From the NCBI RefSeq assembly GCF_933775445.1, contig NC_065873.1:23622001-23686000 (forward strand): a DNA stretch of 64,000 nucleotides. Reading direction: 5' to 3'. Shown here piece by piece: positions 37,123 to 50,700 of the stretch. Position numbers and translations under genes: made by a program. How positions within the stretch are numbered: the stretch's first letter is position 1; each line of letters opens with the position of its first letter. The DNA is from Argentina anserina (taxonomy: Eukaryota > Streptophyta > Magnoliopsida > Rosales > Rosaceae). Under the pieces are notes generated by a model, which did not search any database, was not told the DNA's origin, and was given only the letters and a program-made list of their open reading frames with translations.

Positions 37123-40100
37123 ATGGCGGGAAATGACTGGGTGAACAGTTACCTAGAGGCGATTCTCGACGTCGGTCCCGGCCTCGACGACGCCAAATCG
37201 TCGTCGTCGTTACTGCTCCGGGAACGAGGTCGGTTCAGTCCCACTCGCTACTTCGTCGAAGAGGTCATCACTCGCTACGATGAGACTGATCTCCACCGCT
37301 CCTGGGTTCGAGTATGTTCATTTCCGACTCCCCCAATCTCATTTTTCCATTCTCGATTTCACGTTCGATTTTATGATCGCCGGTTCGGTTTTCTTTTCAG
37401 GCTGCCGCGACGGCGGGAAGCGGCGAGGAGAGGAACACGAGGCTGGAGAACATGTGCTGGCGGATTTGGAATCTCGCTCGTAAAAAGAAGCAGGTCTAAA
37501 TTCGTCTAGAAGTTTCCAATTGGTTTTTCTATATATGCCTAATTTGATTGTTTGATGCTCATACAAAACGTGTGAATTTCTGTTTCATTATTTACAGTGA
37601 GCTAGTTTCATTACAGAATCAGTGTTCAAAATTTCCATACTAGTTATGGATTTTAATTTAAATAGAGGACTTGTGTGTGATAATCAAGCTAGCTAGCTAT
37701 ACAAAGATTAGTGATAGCCAATATATTGTGTTCAGTGTTTTGAGGATTGAAATGGTTGTGTGTGGTGTTGTTGTACTACTTGATCAGCTTGAGGGAGAAG
37801 AAGCTCAAAGAACAGCTAGCCGCCGGCTGGAGCGTGAGAGGGGAAGGAGAGAGGCGACTGAGGATATGTCGGAGGACTTATCGGAAGGAGAGAGTAGAGA
37901 CACGGTTGGCGATATTTCGTCTCATGGTGATAGCACTAGAGCAGGAAGAATGCGTAGGCTAAATTCTATGGATGTGATGGACAATGTGATGGAGAACTGG
38001 GCTGCTCATCAGAAGGAGAAGAAATTCTATATAGTACTAATAAGGCAATGAGCTCGACTGCTTTTTAGTATCTTGATTCAATCGAAGTTTTTAGTTTCAT
38101 GATGTCTTTTGCATTCCTGCTACCTAGTGATGCTTTCTAACTAGCAGTCTTTGATCATGCAGCCTTCATGGCTTGATACGTGGTGAAAATATGGAGCTTG
38201 GTCGTGATTCTGATACCGGCGGGCAGGTAACAGTTGCAAATAGACATATACTATTTTCCCTATTATTATCAATGTGTATTGCATTTAGTTGATGATTACG
38301 AATATGTTTACTAATTGGTTGGAGTATCTGTTTTGATTGTTTACAGGTCAAGTATGTCGTGGAACTTGCCAGGGCCTTGGGTTCAATGCCTGGAGTTTAT
38401 CGCGTTGATTTACTAACAAGACAAGTTTCAGCTCCAGATGTGGATTGGAGTTATGGGGAACCAACTGAAATGTTGAATCCAGTAAACTCTGATAATCCAC
38501 AAGAGGAGGGTGGGGAGAGCAGTGGGGCTTATATAGTGCGTATACCATTTGGCCCAAAAGATAAATACGTTCCAAAAGAACTCCTTTGGCCTCACATTCC
38601 TGAGTTTGTAGACGGAGCGCTTAACCATATTATACAGTTGTCCAAAGCTCTTGGAGAGCAGATTGGAGGTGGGGAACAGGTGTGGCCAGTGGCAATTCAT
38701 GGACACTATGCAGATGCAGGTGACTCTGCTGCTCTTCTATCTGGAGCCTTGAATGTCCCAATGTTATTTACTGGTCACTCACTTGGACGAGATAAGCTTG
38801 AGCAACTTTTGAAACAAGGCCGCCAATCAAGAGAAGAAATAAATACAACATACAAAATTTTGAGAAGGATAGAAGCAGAGGAACTAGCACTTGATGCCTC
38901 TGAGATTGTTATAACCAGCACCAGACAGGAGATAGACTCGCAATGGAACTTGTATGATGGATTTGATCCAATACTAGAACGTAAACTGAGAGCAAGAATA
39001 AAAAGGGGTGTCAGCTGTCATGGCAGGTTTATGCCTCGCACAGTTGTAAGTATCAAAACATACATCTCTCTGAAGTCCATTTAATATTTGTCCTCCTTTA
39101 TCAGTTAAAACACATTATATTTGGTGTTAATTTTTACGAACTTGCAATTCTTGGTATTGTGGTTAGGTTATACCTCCTGGAATGGAATTTCATCATATTA
39201 TTCCACCTGCTGATGGTGATGCAGATGGGGATGGGGAAAGAAATGAAGATAAGTCTGCTAATCCTGACCTGCCAATTTGGTCAGAGGTTATAACTCTTTC
39301 TTCTTTTTCGTAGTTTGGCTTCGTTCCAGCTGCAAAGAGATCAACCGGCATGTTGATGCTCAATCTTTCATGGGATGAAATGACAGATTGAGATGCACAT
39401 TTTCTTTCTTTCTCCCCCCCCCCCTATTGTGAACTAGTAATTAGATTATGATGTAAGACTAATGATTTGTTGTTGACAGATCATGCGTTTCTTTACCAAC
39501 CCACGCAAACCTATGATACTTGCTCTTGCCAGGGCGGATCCTAAGAAAAATATCACGACTTTAGTTAAAGCATTTGGAGAGTGTCGTCCATTGAGGGATC
39601 TTGCTAACCTTGTAAGTTCAAATTCATACTGCACATTCATATGTGTACCTGAAGTAGTCCCTTGAAAAATAGATGAAGCTTCATTGTTCAGTTGATGAGA
39701 AAAACCAATTACTTATGTGTGTGGGTGTGTAACTATATATTTGAGGATGAGCATTCACATTTTGCATCACTGCAGACATTAATTATGGGAAACCGCGATG
39801 ATATTGATGAAATGTCCAGCACAAATGCCTCCGTGCTTCTTTCCATTTTAAAGCTGATTGACAGGTATGATCTCTATGGTCATGTGGCATATCCCAAGCA
39901 CCACAAGCAGTCTGATGTTCCTGACATCTATCGTCTTGCAGCAAAAACCAAGGTACTTTTTATCTGTTAAAAATCTTACAACTAGGCTAACTACTGCCTA
40001 ATCAGACTTAAAGTTATATCAAGTTTAAGATGTAGTCAAACTTAACTACGTGTGCTTGTGGAAATTATTCTCTTAGTTGAGTTGAAGCTAAACTTTGCTC

Positions 40101-42590
40101 TCAGTGAAAACTGGGGTTACTTGATCTCAAAGTCAAGATTCTGCTCAGCTAAAAAAATATGTCATCTCCCAGTTAGAATTGGTTATATTAGAGGTTGTTA
40201 TGCCTTACTTGAACATAAAAATGGCAATCTCTCATGTTATGATTAGGAGGTAGGAGGTTAATTGGTTGGCTTCCCTTATGTTTTTAAAAAAAAAAAAATT
40301 TATTCTGGTGTTTATGCTGTCACAAAATCTAAGTTCAGCCTACATCTAGTAATGACCTTCTGGTAATAACAATTATATGGCTGGTCATCTATTCATTTTT
40401 TGGTTTCTTTGCAGGGTGTTTTCATCAATCCAGCTTTCATTGAACCATTTGGGCTTACTTTAATAGAGGTACATGTCTTTATCTTATCAGATGAATTCTT
40501 TAAGATGGTAAGTAATAAAAATACAACTTAAAGACTTTTTTTTTGAATAGGCAGCAGCTCATGGCTTACCTATTGTTGCCACAAAAAATGGGGGTCCTGT
40601 TGATATACATCGGGTATGTCCATCCTGGTAGACATTTTTATTTATATCGAAGGCTTCATATTGCTTTTAGTGGCTTATGGTAGTTACCTTATATATACCT
40701 AAAACAGACAATTGAATTGTGACAGGTTCTTGATAATGGTTTGCTAGTTGACCCCCATGATCAGCAGTCAATTGCTGATGCTCTTCTGAACCTTGTTTCG
40801 GATAAGCATCTTTGGGCAAGATGCAGACACAATGGACTAAAAAACATTCACCTTTTCTCATGGCCAGAGCATTGCAAGACCTACTTAACTCGCATAACCA
40901 GTTGCAAACCAAGGCAGCCACAGTGGCGAAGAACTGCAGCTGAATTTGATTCTTCAGGATCAGATTCATCACCTGGTGATTCTTTAAGGGATATAAAAGA
41001 TATATCTTTGAACTTGAAGCTCTCTATGTCTTTGGATGGTGAGAGACTTGAAGGGGCAGGAACTCTTGATAATTCTTTAGAAAATGATGCCGCTGAGGGA
41101 AAAGTTAAAGAAGAGAATGTGGATGTGACAATGTCAAAGGGTGTTCTAGAGGGCCGTCAAAAGGCTGGTGCCACAGAGAAAGAAGACACTGCTGGTGCTT
41201 GTAAATTTCCTGCACTGAGGAAAAGGAAGCATGTGTTTGTTATTGCTGTGGACTGTGATGCAGCCTCGGAGTTCTGTGATATCATTGAAAAGGTTATTGA
41301 GACAGTATCGAAGGAAAAATATGCAGGACCTGTCGGATTTATATTAGCAACAGCCTATTCCATATCAGAAATTCAGTCTATTTTAGTCACGGGCGGTTTG
41401 AGCCCATCACAGTTTGACGGCTTTATATGCAGCAGTGGTGGTGAGCTCTACTATCCATCTTCAAGCTCCGAGGATAGTCCTTGTGGATTTCCCTTTGTGG
41501 TAGACTTGGATTATCGTTCACACACTGAATACCGTTGGGGTGGAGAAGGTCTGAGAAAGACTTTGGTTCGTTGGGTCGCTTCTTTCAATGACAAAAAGGG
41601 AGATGGACAAGTTGCAGCAGATGAGCCAGGAACAACTAAGCATTGTTATGCATTTAGTGTGAAAGATCCACCATCAGTAAGATATTTCTATATGTCATTC
41701 ATGAACCTTCTCCATTCACATAACTTCATTACCTAGGAAGATTTTTTTTTTCTTTCAAAGTATTCTGATGTGAATTATATCAACATGTGTAGATTCCCCC
41801 TGTCAAGGAACTCCGGAAAATTATGAGAATTCAGGCTCTTCGATGCAATGTTGTATATTCTCGGAACGGTATGAAGCTTAAGGTCATCCCTGTGTTGGCC
41901 TCTAGATCACAAGCCCTCAGGTATAAAAGCCTTTTACCATGCATTCGTCTCTGCTGGCTAATACATGCTAAGTACGGCATTGTTTCGATTTAGAACACTG
42001 GCCCTGCAAGTCATTCTTGTTTCACAACTTACAGATTTTGTTAGCTTCATTTTTATTATTTGTATGCCCCACATGCTGAGATAAGATTAAACTAAAACTA
42101 ATTATAACAGATACTGACATTTGTACATAGAAGCAAAAAGATAATAAGCAAAATAGAATGGGAACGTGTAATTCCCTATAATTTTATAAGCATATCCTGC
42201 TTATCTTTAGTAGCTGACAATGCTCTGCTTCTCTGAGGAATTGTTGTGAAAATTATTCTTGTGCATGTTGTATATCTGTACTACAATTATGAATTACTAA
42301 CTTGTAGTCTCTCTAGGTATCTGTATGTCCGGTGGGGATTGGACTTGTCAAGCATTGTTGCCTTTGTGGGAGAACTAGGCGACACAGACTACGAAGGCTT
42401 GCTTGGTGGTGTACACAAAACTGTTATACTGAAGGGAGTAGGAAGCAGCTCTTCTAAGCTTCATGCTAACCGAAATTTTCCTTTGGAACATGTCCTTCCA
42501 GTTGGCAGTGCCAATGTTGTTCAAAGCGAAGGTTGCTCTGAACAAGACATTCAAGCAGCACTTGTGAAACTAAAGATCATCAAGGGGTAG
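37123..42590 (+). CDS. SPS: Sucrose-phosphate synthase, family A (SPS1F-like)
   Basis: Thirteen exons: 37123-37311, 37401-37493, 37788-38044, 38163-38226, 38347-39045, 39167-39286, 39480-39611, 39776-39952, 40415-40468, 40551-40613, 40726-41676, 41793-41920, 42317-42590; 1066 aa, full length for the family. The enzyme makes sucrose-6-phosphate from UDP-glucose and fructose-6-phosphate in the cytosol and controls sucrose output. The N-terminus [18 protein letters not shown] and the GT-B glycosyltransferase domain ([20 protein letters not shown] through [16 protein letters not shown]) are intact. The C-terminal region is sucrose-phosphatase-like ([27 protein letters not shown]). Ser154 in RRLNSMD matches the regulatory phosphoserine known in other SPS proteins. 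Exon 3 ends ATAAG followed by GC, a GC-AG intron; no GT donor keeps the frame. Confidence 0.97.
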
Positions 42591-43845
42591 ACAGCCCCTT
42601 ATGAATGAGCTATTAGGAAGCTGTTTCTCCTTATGGACATTAATTAGTTCATCTCCCACGCCTGGAACAAATCACCATATACAGCCTGCATTTTCTATCT
42701 TAAAACTTCAGTTTCTTCCATGTCTCTAGTATTACTGCACCATATCAATAAGCAACTTTGCGTATCTGGTTTTTGCTGTGACCCTCTTATACAACCTCTT
42801 AAGTTTTGTTACATTCGAAACTGACCTCGAAAATTATGCGGAGGTTCGATCACTTCGATGTTGTTCTTGGTTACTAGTGTACTTGTAATACCCCAAATTT
42901 TCGGGTTTAATTCGTATAATTCTTGTAGATTATTAAGCTTGGTAATTTGAGTAAAATTGCATTTTACGCATTCTCATCGATGTCAGGCGAAACGAAACTG
43001 ATTTCGGAAATTAAGTTCAAAAACGTTACGTTTTCTGTGGCTCGAGAGTCGACTTTTATTCCGTCACTCATCTTTGAAAACTTCTTTCACGGAAGCTGTA
43101 GAGCTCGTCGATACGAGTTCGTGGACATGCAACACACCTTAATCAAACGTCGTATGTAAAAGTTATTATCAACGGAAGTTGGTTTCCGAATTCGGAAATG
43201 TATAAAAGGAATTTTTTGAGAAAAAAACCTAATTTCCCAAAACAGAAACCCCCCTGCAACTCTCTCCCCCTCCCCCTCCCCGACCCTCCTTCATCAAATT
43301 CACCATCGCTGATCTCCCACCTCCGGCCACCGTGGCCTTCACCATCGGACTCACAAGGAGCGCACAGCCTGCTGCTCCAACCGGCGGAGGTGACGCACCC
43401 CCATCGCCGCCGAGAAGCCACGCTGTAATAACCCTAAATTTCAATACATTATTTGATTTAATTTGAATTCTATAAAGTTATGAATTTCAGTTTAAATGAA
43501 TATAATTGTTTGCAACTTTACGGAACGGAAACGGAAACGTTCTCGGAACGTTTAATAAGAAAAACGTTACGTTTCCGAACGAAATTATCGACTTTTATTC
43601 CGTCGCTCGGTTGCGAAAACTTTCTTCACGAAAGTTGTAGAGCTCGTCGATACGAGTTCGTGAGTATGTGACGCATTCGAAACAGATATCGTACGTAAAA
43701 GTTATTAATGTCGGAAGTTAGTTTCCGATTTGGAAACTGGTATAAATAGAGCATTTATGAGATTAGGGTTTCCATAATTGGAAACCCTCTCTTTCCCTTT
43801 CGGCCCGCCTCCCTCTTTCCTCTCGACTCTCTCTCCCCGAAACCT

Positions 43846-43848
<3 letters not shown>

Positions 43849-43891
<43 letters not shown>
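43849..43891. repeat. CT dinucleotide microsatellite
   Basis: An uninterrupted CT run of over 40 bases in the leader of layer 2. The homologous place in layer 4 has only short CT tracts, so it expanded in this copy. Confidence 0.9.
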
Positions 43892-43895
<4 letters not shown>

Positions 43896-45512
43896 CACTC
43901 TCCGCCCCGATCTCCGTCCTCAGCCCTCCGTGGCCTGCACCGCCATGCCCAGAAGGATCGCGTGACCTTCCTCTCCAACCCCCGAGCTTGTGACGTGCTA
44001 GCTCGCCACCGAGACCTCCTCCTCTCTCCCCGAGCCTCCCTCTGCATCGCACCGTGATCTCCGCCTCCAAGCTGCCTTGTCCCGCACCGCCTGACCCTGG
44101 AAGCACCGCGAGACCTCCGCAGCAACCCTCAAGCTCACCGCTGCTCGAATCGACGTCGCCGGCTTCTCACGCATCACCGACGTCAAATCGAGTTTCCATC
44201 GTTCGAACTAGGTAAAAATTAATGTAATTGAATTGTGGTTTGTGATTGTTGGATGTTTGGATTTGATTTGGGAGATTTCTGGATGGATTGGAGAAGGATT
44301 GAGGAGAATCGGAGGTGTGGATATGAGGGTTGAGCACCGCTGCCTTAGGCGGCGCGTGTGAGAGGGTGAGGTAGTCTAGGGGCGGCGTGAGGCCGTGGGG
44401 AGGAAGAGAGAAGGAGGAGGGAGAGATTGGGCGCGGCGGTGGCGTGCAACGCGCCGGTTTTGGGCTCGGCGCGTGTGCCCCACGCGCTGCTAAAGTGATT
44501 TCTGTACGGTAATTATAAAAAAATAAATTACGTACAGTAAATGTAAAAAGTAAATTACGTATAGTAAATATAATTTGCATACAGTAATTGTAAAAGTAAT
44601 TTCTGAAAGGTAATTCAATGATTTCTATTTACTGACAGTATTTACTATAAATAGTACATTGGTGTACATGAATACGTAAACAGTACCTATACAAAGAGTA
44701 ATACATAGACAGTACGTATTTGAATAGTGATACGTGAATATTAATTACGTGAACAGTAATTTCGTTAAAACCAGAAATTGCTGAACAGTAAAACATTATT
44801 ACTGTTTCGGCATTTAAGGTTTTACGTAACTCTTTTAAATTCACTTCTTATCTATTCTAGGTGATCGACACAACAAATAAAGGATTCGCTTGCGGAATTG
44901 TGGGAATTACGCTCAGGATTATAAGGTGAGTAAAATCTCACAGTGATGAATCTACCCTTAGCAGAGATTCATAATTACACTTATTTAAAAGGATTGAACT
45001 ATGATATGTATATGATATAGTGGGCTGTGTATGTGTATAATTGGTAAAATCGATACATATATATGGGTTGCTATATTATATATTATCATATGTCCGTTTG
45101 CAAATAAGTTCTTTTATAGAATTGATATTTATTTATTTGAGCATGTCATTTGGTTTTGTACAATAATATGTGAATATTGTTATGTACGTGGTTTTAACTT
45201 GAGTTATGTTAAAACGTTTTTGTTGTCTTCGGATGTGTTGGCATGTCGGAACCTAGCCTTGGTCGGGCGACAGTTACGATACAGTTAGAGCTCTAGTCTG
45301 TCTGCCGGTATACTGGCATGAGAGGTAACATATGAGTTACCGGCTTATGAGTACGCATATTTTTGGGATTATTGGGTGACAGATGAGTTGCCAAATGCCA
45401 AGCGGTGTACTACATGAGGGGTAACGAATGAGTACCTGGATCCCATGAGTACCCGTATTATAAATGTAATTGGGTAAACAGATAGGTTGCCTGGTTTCTT
45501 ATGAGCACTTAT

Positions 45513-47758
45513 TGTCACCACCCCGAAATTTCGAGTATGAAACTCGAAAATCGAAGCCATGAAAACTCAAAAACAATCTCAATAATTCGAAATCATCTCA
45601 TCGTCATAGCGTATCACTACTGAGTTCATAGTACAACTCAGTCAAATGGATTATTACAAAACCAATTTAAAATTCACGCATTATTTCAAATGGAAATGTA
45701 AAATCCTCACAATCCTCACCACAAGATAAAATGAAACAACATCGAAGTTTTTTAAAGTTATCCGTCAATTTTGCTAATTCACACCTGCAGAACTATCCCC
45801 TACACCATCAAAATAGGTGCACCGGGATTGTAAATACAAACCCGGTAAGCTTTGCAGCTCGTATGAGTAAAACAACATTATAGCTCGTAAATAAATACAA
45901 AAGTGAAATCATGAAATCATTTAATTATAAATGTACTCATGAGTCATTGGACAGCCCATCTGGTTGTCCAATAATATCTAAAAATATAAGTGCTCATGAG
46001 AAATCGGCAACCCATATGTTTACCCAAATACATTTATAATACGAGTACTCATGAGTGCTGGTACTCATCTGTTACCCCTCATGCTAGTACGCCGCGTGAC
46101 ATTAGGCAACCACTTGCAACCAATATCCAAAAATATGGGTACTCATAAGCCGGTAACCCATCTGTTACCTCTCATGCCAGTACACCGGCAGACAGACTAT
46201 AGCTCTAACTGTATCGTAACTGTCGCTGGCCAAGGCTAGGTTCCGACATGCCAACATGTCCGAAGACCACAAAAACGTTTTAACACAACTCGAGTTAAAA
46301 CCACGTACAAACAATCATCACATGTTATTGTACAAATCCAAGTGACATGCTCAAAGAAATAAATATCAACGCTATAATGAACTCATTCGCAAATGAAAAT
46401 TGTGACAGTATATATTATATCAAACCATATATATGTACCTATTTTACCAATTATACACATACACATTCCACTATATCATATACATATCATAGTTCATTAT
46501 TTTTAATTAAGTGTAATTATGAATCTCCGCAAGGGTAGATTCGTCATTGTGAGATTTTACTCACCTTATTTTCCTGAGCGTAATTTCCACAATTCCGAAA
46601 GCAAATCCTTACTTGTTTTGTCTATCATCTAGATTGCATACAATGTGATTAGGAACGTTGCGTAAAACCTCAAATGCCGAAACAGTACTAATGTTTTACT
46701 GTTAAGCAATTTTCAGTTTTTATGAAATTACTGTTCACGTATATACTATTCATGTATTACTGTACAAGTACATACTATTTACGTATTCTTGTACGAGTAC
46801 TACTTTTTCATCGTAAATACTGTCTCAGTAAATATTAAATACCGATTTACCCTTCAGAAATAACTTTACAATTACTGTACATAAAATAATTTTACATTTA
46901 CCGTATGTAAAATAATTTTACATTTACTGTACGTAATTACTTTTTACATTCATCGTATAGAAATGACTTTTTACAAAAATTACTGTTTTAAAAATCAATG
47001 TACACGCGCCGCCTCACGTGGCGCCGCGTGGGGTTCACGCGCCTCTCCACAGTGGCAGCGCGTGGAGCTCACGCGCCGCTCGAACCGGCGCGTGTGGCTT
47101 GCCCACCGCCGCCCAAAACCCCTCCTTTCCTTCCCCTCCACGGCCCAAGGCAGCCTCCTACCCTTCTTACGCTCCCTCACGCGCCGCCTAAGGAGGCGGT
47201 ATTCTCTCCACCACCACCTCTTCCGATCCTCCACCAAATCGACCCAAAATCCATCAACAATCAATCTCAACCATCAATTACAACAAATCTTACCTAGATC
47301 GCACGTTGGAGCCACCAGAATGTCATCGGAGAAGTTTGGACCGCCGATCGTCGATTTCTCGAAGGATGAGGAGCAGCGCGATTCCGAGTTCCAATCTCCT
47401 AGTAGGTGGCTTCGGCGACGAGGATCACGGTGATGGCGATCCGGCCTCCGTGCTCTGGTCTCGCCGACGACGAAGTTAGGACGATGGAGGGAGTCGCGCG
47501 AGCTTCACGGTGGCGAGGGAGGTCACGGCTTGCTCGAGGTTTGCTGTGGTCGGGCTTACGGAGCTCTTGCGACCGGCGGTGAGGGCCACAGCCGCCGGTT
47601 AGCGAGAGAGAGTCGGGGAGAGAGGGAGAGAGAAGAGTGAGAAAGGGGGAGGGAGGCGGGTGAGGGGTTTCCGAAAATGAAAACGCTAATCCCTAAAATT
47701 TCATTTTTATACCTTTTTCTAAATCGGAAACTAACTTCTGTCGCTAATAACTTTCACG
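45513..47758 (-). repeat. 3' LTR of gypsy element, truncated
   Basis: Homologous to the 5' LTR and to layer 4 in reverse orientation. It stops at AACTTTCACG and runs directly into the end of integrase. The corresponding 274 bp present at 57589-57862 of the other LTR, and any polypurine tract, are missing. It contains the 64-nt conserved block at 46565-46628. Confidence 0.85.
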
Positions 47759-50700
47759 GTGAGGGCTCAATAACAAATGTGGCATTTTCCTTCACCTCTA
47801 TGGTGCTATGATCAATCACATGCGACTCATCTGGTACATACTTCCTCAACATAGAAATGTGGAAGACGTTGTGAACGCCCGACATGCTGGTAGACAAGGC
47901 TAGTCGATAGACTAGTTCTCCTACCTTCTCAAGGATCTCAAAGGGCCCAACATACCTTGGAGCCAACTTTCCTTTCTTGCTAAATCTCACTACACCCCTT
48001 ATAGGTGAGACTTTTAAGAACACATGATCACCGATCTCGAATTCAACATGTCTCATTTTTAAGTCTGCATAGCTCTTCTGCCTACTCTGTGCAGTTCGGA
48101 TCCTGTCTCGAATGATCGGGCCCATTAGTGCTTCATCGCCAACCTCGGCCCAACAGATAGGTGATCTGCATATTCTACCGTAAAGAGCCTCATAAGGTGC
48201 CATGCCGATGCTAGAATGGTAACTGTTGTTGTAAGCAAATTCAATCAACCTCATGTGATCCTCCCAGCTTCCTTTAAAATCAAGCATACAAGCTCTCAAC
48301 ATATCCTCCATCACCTGATTCACCCTTTCTGTCTGTCCATCCATTTGAGGATGAGAAACAGTACTCATATCCAAGGTAGTACCCATAGCCTTCTGCAAAC
48401 CACCCCAGAACTTCGACGTGAAACGTGCATCTCGATCCGAAATAATAGAAACTGGAGCTCCATGAAGTCTCACTATCTCATCCATATATAGCTTCCCTAG
48501 CACGTCCACCGAGTACTTTATTGACACTGGAAGAAAATGTGCCGACTTCATCAACCGATCGACAATCACCCATATCGCATCGTGTCCCTTCTTGGACTTA
48601 GGCAGTCCAGTCACAAAATCCATAGATATATGTTCCCACTTCCAAAGAGGAATAGTCAATGGCTTCAACATGCCAGCAAGTCATTGATGTTCTGCTTTCA
48701 CTTGCTGACACGTAAGACACTTTGATACAAATTCAGCCACGTCTTTCTTCATCCCGTTCCACTAGAATTGCCTACATAGGTCCTTGTACATCTTGGTGTT
48801 CCCTGGATGGATGGTATAACGAGATCGGTGTGCCGTGTGAATGACCTCCTCCTTGAGATCATTACAATCTGGGACACACAATCTTGTCCCAAACCTCAAC
48901 CCTCCATCGGGTCCAACTCTCCACTCGGAAGGATATTCATCAAGTGTATCTATTACAAGGTCTGCCAACTTAGCTTGTGAGAATTTATCTTGTGCCTGAC
49001 TCTGGATGATCCTTGAGATTAATGTAGGTTGCACAGAGACACTACCAAGAAAGACCTTTGTTTCTCCTCTCGATGGCACCAAGTCAAATTCTGATGCAGT
49101 TTCGAGCATAATCCATTCTTGAACCATAAGAGAAGCTATCACACCTCTCGGTTTCCTGCTCAAGGCATCAGTCACCACGTTTGCTTTCCCAGGTGATACT
49201 CCAATGTGAAGTCATAATCTTTGAGGAGTTTCATCCATCTTCTCTGCCTCATATTCAACTCTTTCTGTGAGAATAGATACTTCAAACTCTTATGATCAGA
49301 AAAAAGTTGAAATTTATCACCATACAAGTAATGTCTCCAAATCGTTAGAGCAAAAACAACTGCCGCGAGCTCTAGATCATGAGTGGGGTAGTTCTTCTCA
49401 TGGACCTTTAACTATCTAGAGCCATACGCGACCACTCCTCCATGATGCATCAACACACAACCTAAGCCTTGGAGCGAAGCATCACTATAAATGACATAAC
49501 CGCCCCCACTAGTGGGAATCGTCAACACTGTAGTCATGGTCAAGCTGGTCTTTAGTTTGTTGAAAGCCTCTTCACATGCTTCTGTCCACACAAACTGAAC
49601 GTCCTTCTTGGTTAACTTGGTTAATGACAGTGCAATACTAGAGAACCCTTCGATAAACCTCCGGTAGTAACCTGCCAAACCAAGGAAACTACGAATCTTT
49701 GTAGGGTTCTTTGGACGACTCCAACTCTTTACTACCTCCACTTTTGACGGGTCTACTAATATTCCATCTTTTGAGACTACATGACCAAGGAACTTAACTT
49801 CTTCCTTCCAGAACTCACACTTCTCGAGTTTGGTGATAGGAGCACTTTGTGCTACGTTCTTAATACGTTTTTACCTCCATTTGTACTTTGCTTAACCCTT
49901 ATTGTTGTAATATCGAGTCATTGAGTCACTACAGGAGTCTAGGACGGTTATGGATGTGTTTTTGTGCTTAAACGAGTTAAAAACGAAGAATTAGTCTAGA
50001 GTCCTAGTTTGAGTGGGAATCCTTATAGGACTAGGAAACCTAGTTGAATTAGGAGTCTTCATCTTTCTACGTTTTTGTCGCATTGGCGATATCTTGAGAG
50101 TCATGTTTGCATTAGAAATCCTTGTTAGACTAGGAAACGTACCATTTTGGAAAGTCCTACTTGAACTCAAACTCTTATTACGAAACTTTCCTAAATGAAC
50201 TTTCTTGTTCTAGTAACTTACTTATTCTAGTAAGTTTCCTTTTTGCAAATTAGAAACTCTCCTAATCTAGTTGAGCTCATCTATTACATATGTCTTTTTA
50301 AGACAACAAATGTCTAGATTAAGACATAAGTTTCGAAATAGATTATCTCTTCTTATTAATTTCGGTTTTTATTTTCAGATTTGAAGAGATAATTCAAGGA
50401 AGAAAAGAGGAGAAGCCGTGCATGATCTTTGAGGAAATTAAGGAGTTTTGCCGTGCTATCCAATTCAGCTTGTGAAAGAAGTCTTGCCGTGCTATCCAAA
50501 TAAGCCCATGAGAAGGAGAGTCCAGCTCATGCCGTGTAACCCTAGAAGAAATAGGAGATAAGAGCTTCTTCTAAAAGGAAAGCAAGGGCAGCCATTCGAT
50601 CCAATTAAAAAGAAGAAATTCCAACCGTGCATACATAGATCAGCCTATCCTAAACCCTAGCAGCCCCTCCTCTCCTCCTTCCTCTATATATAGCTCGGCC

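Noticed and set aside
38031..38040. GT donor at ATA|GTACTA for SPS intron 3
   Set aside because: It breaks the frame and gives a stop a few codons into the next exon; the GC donor at 38045 keeps the conserved SLHGLIRGE junction.
43705..44106. 133-codon open frame on minus with a Glu/Arg run
   Set aside because: The run is the reverse translation of the CT microsatellite in an LTR leader.
46963..47433. 156-codon open frame on plus
   Set aside because: It lies antisense in the GC-rich leader of the gypsy 3' LTR; homologous positions in other LTR copies do not keep the frame.
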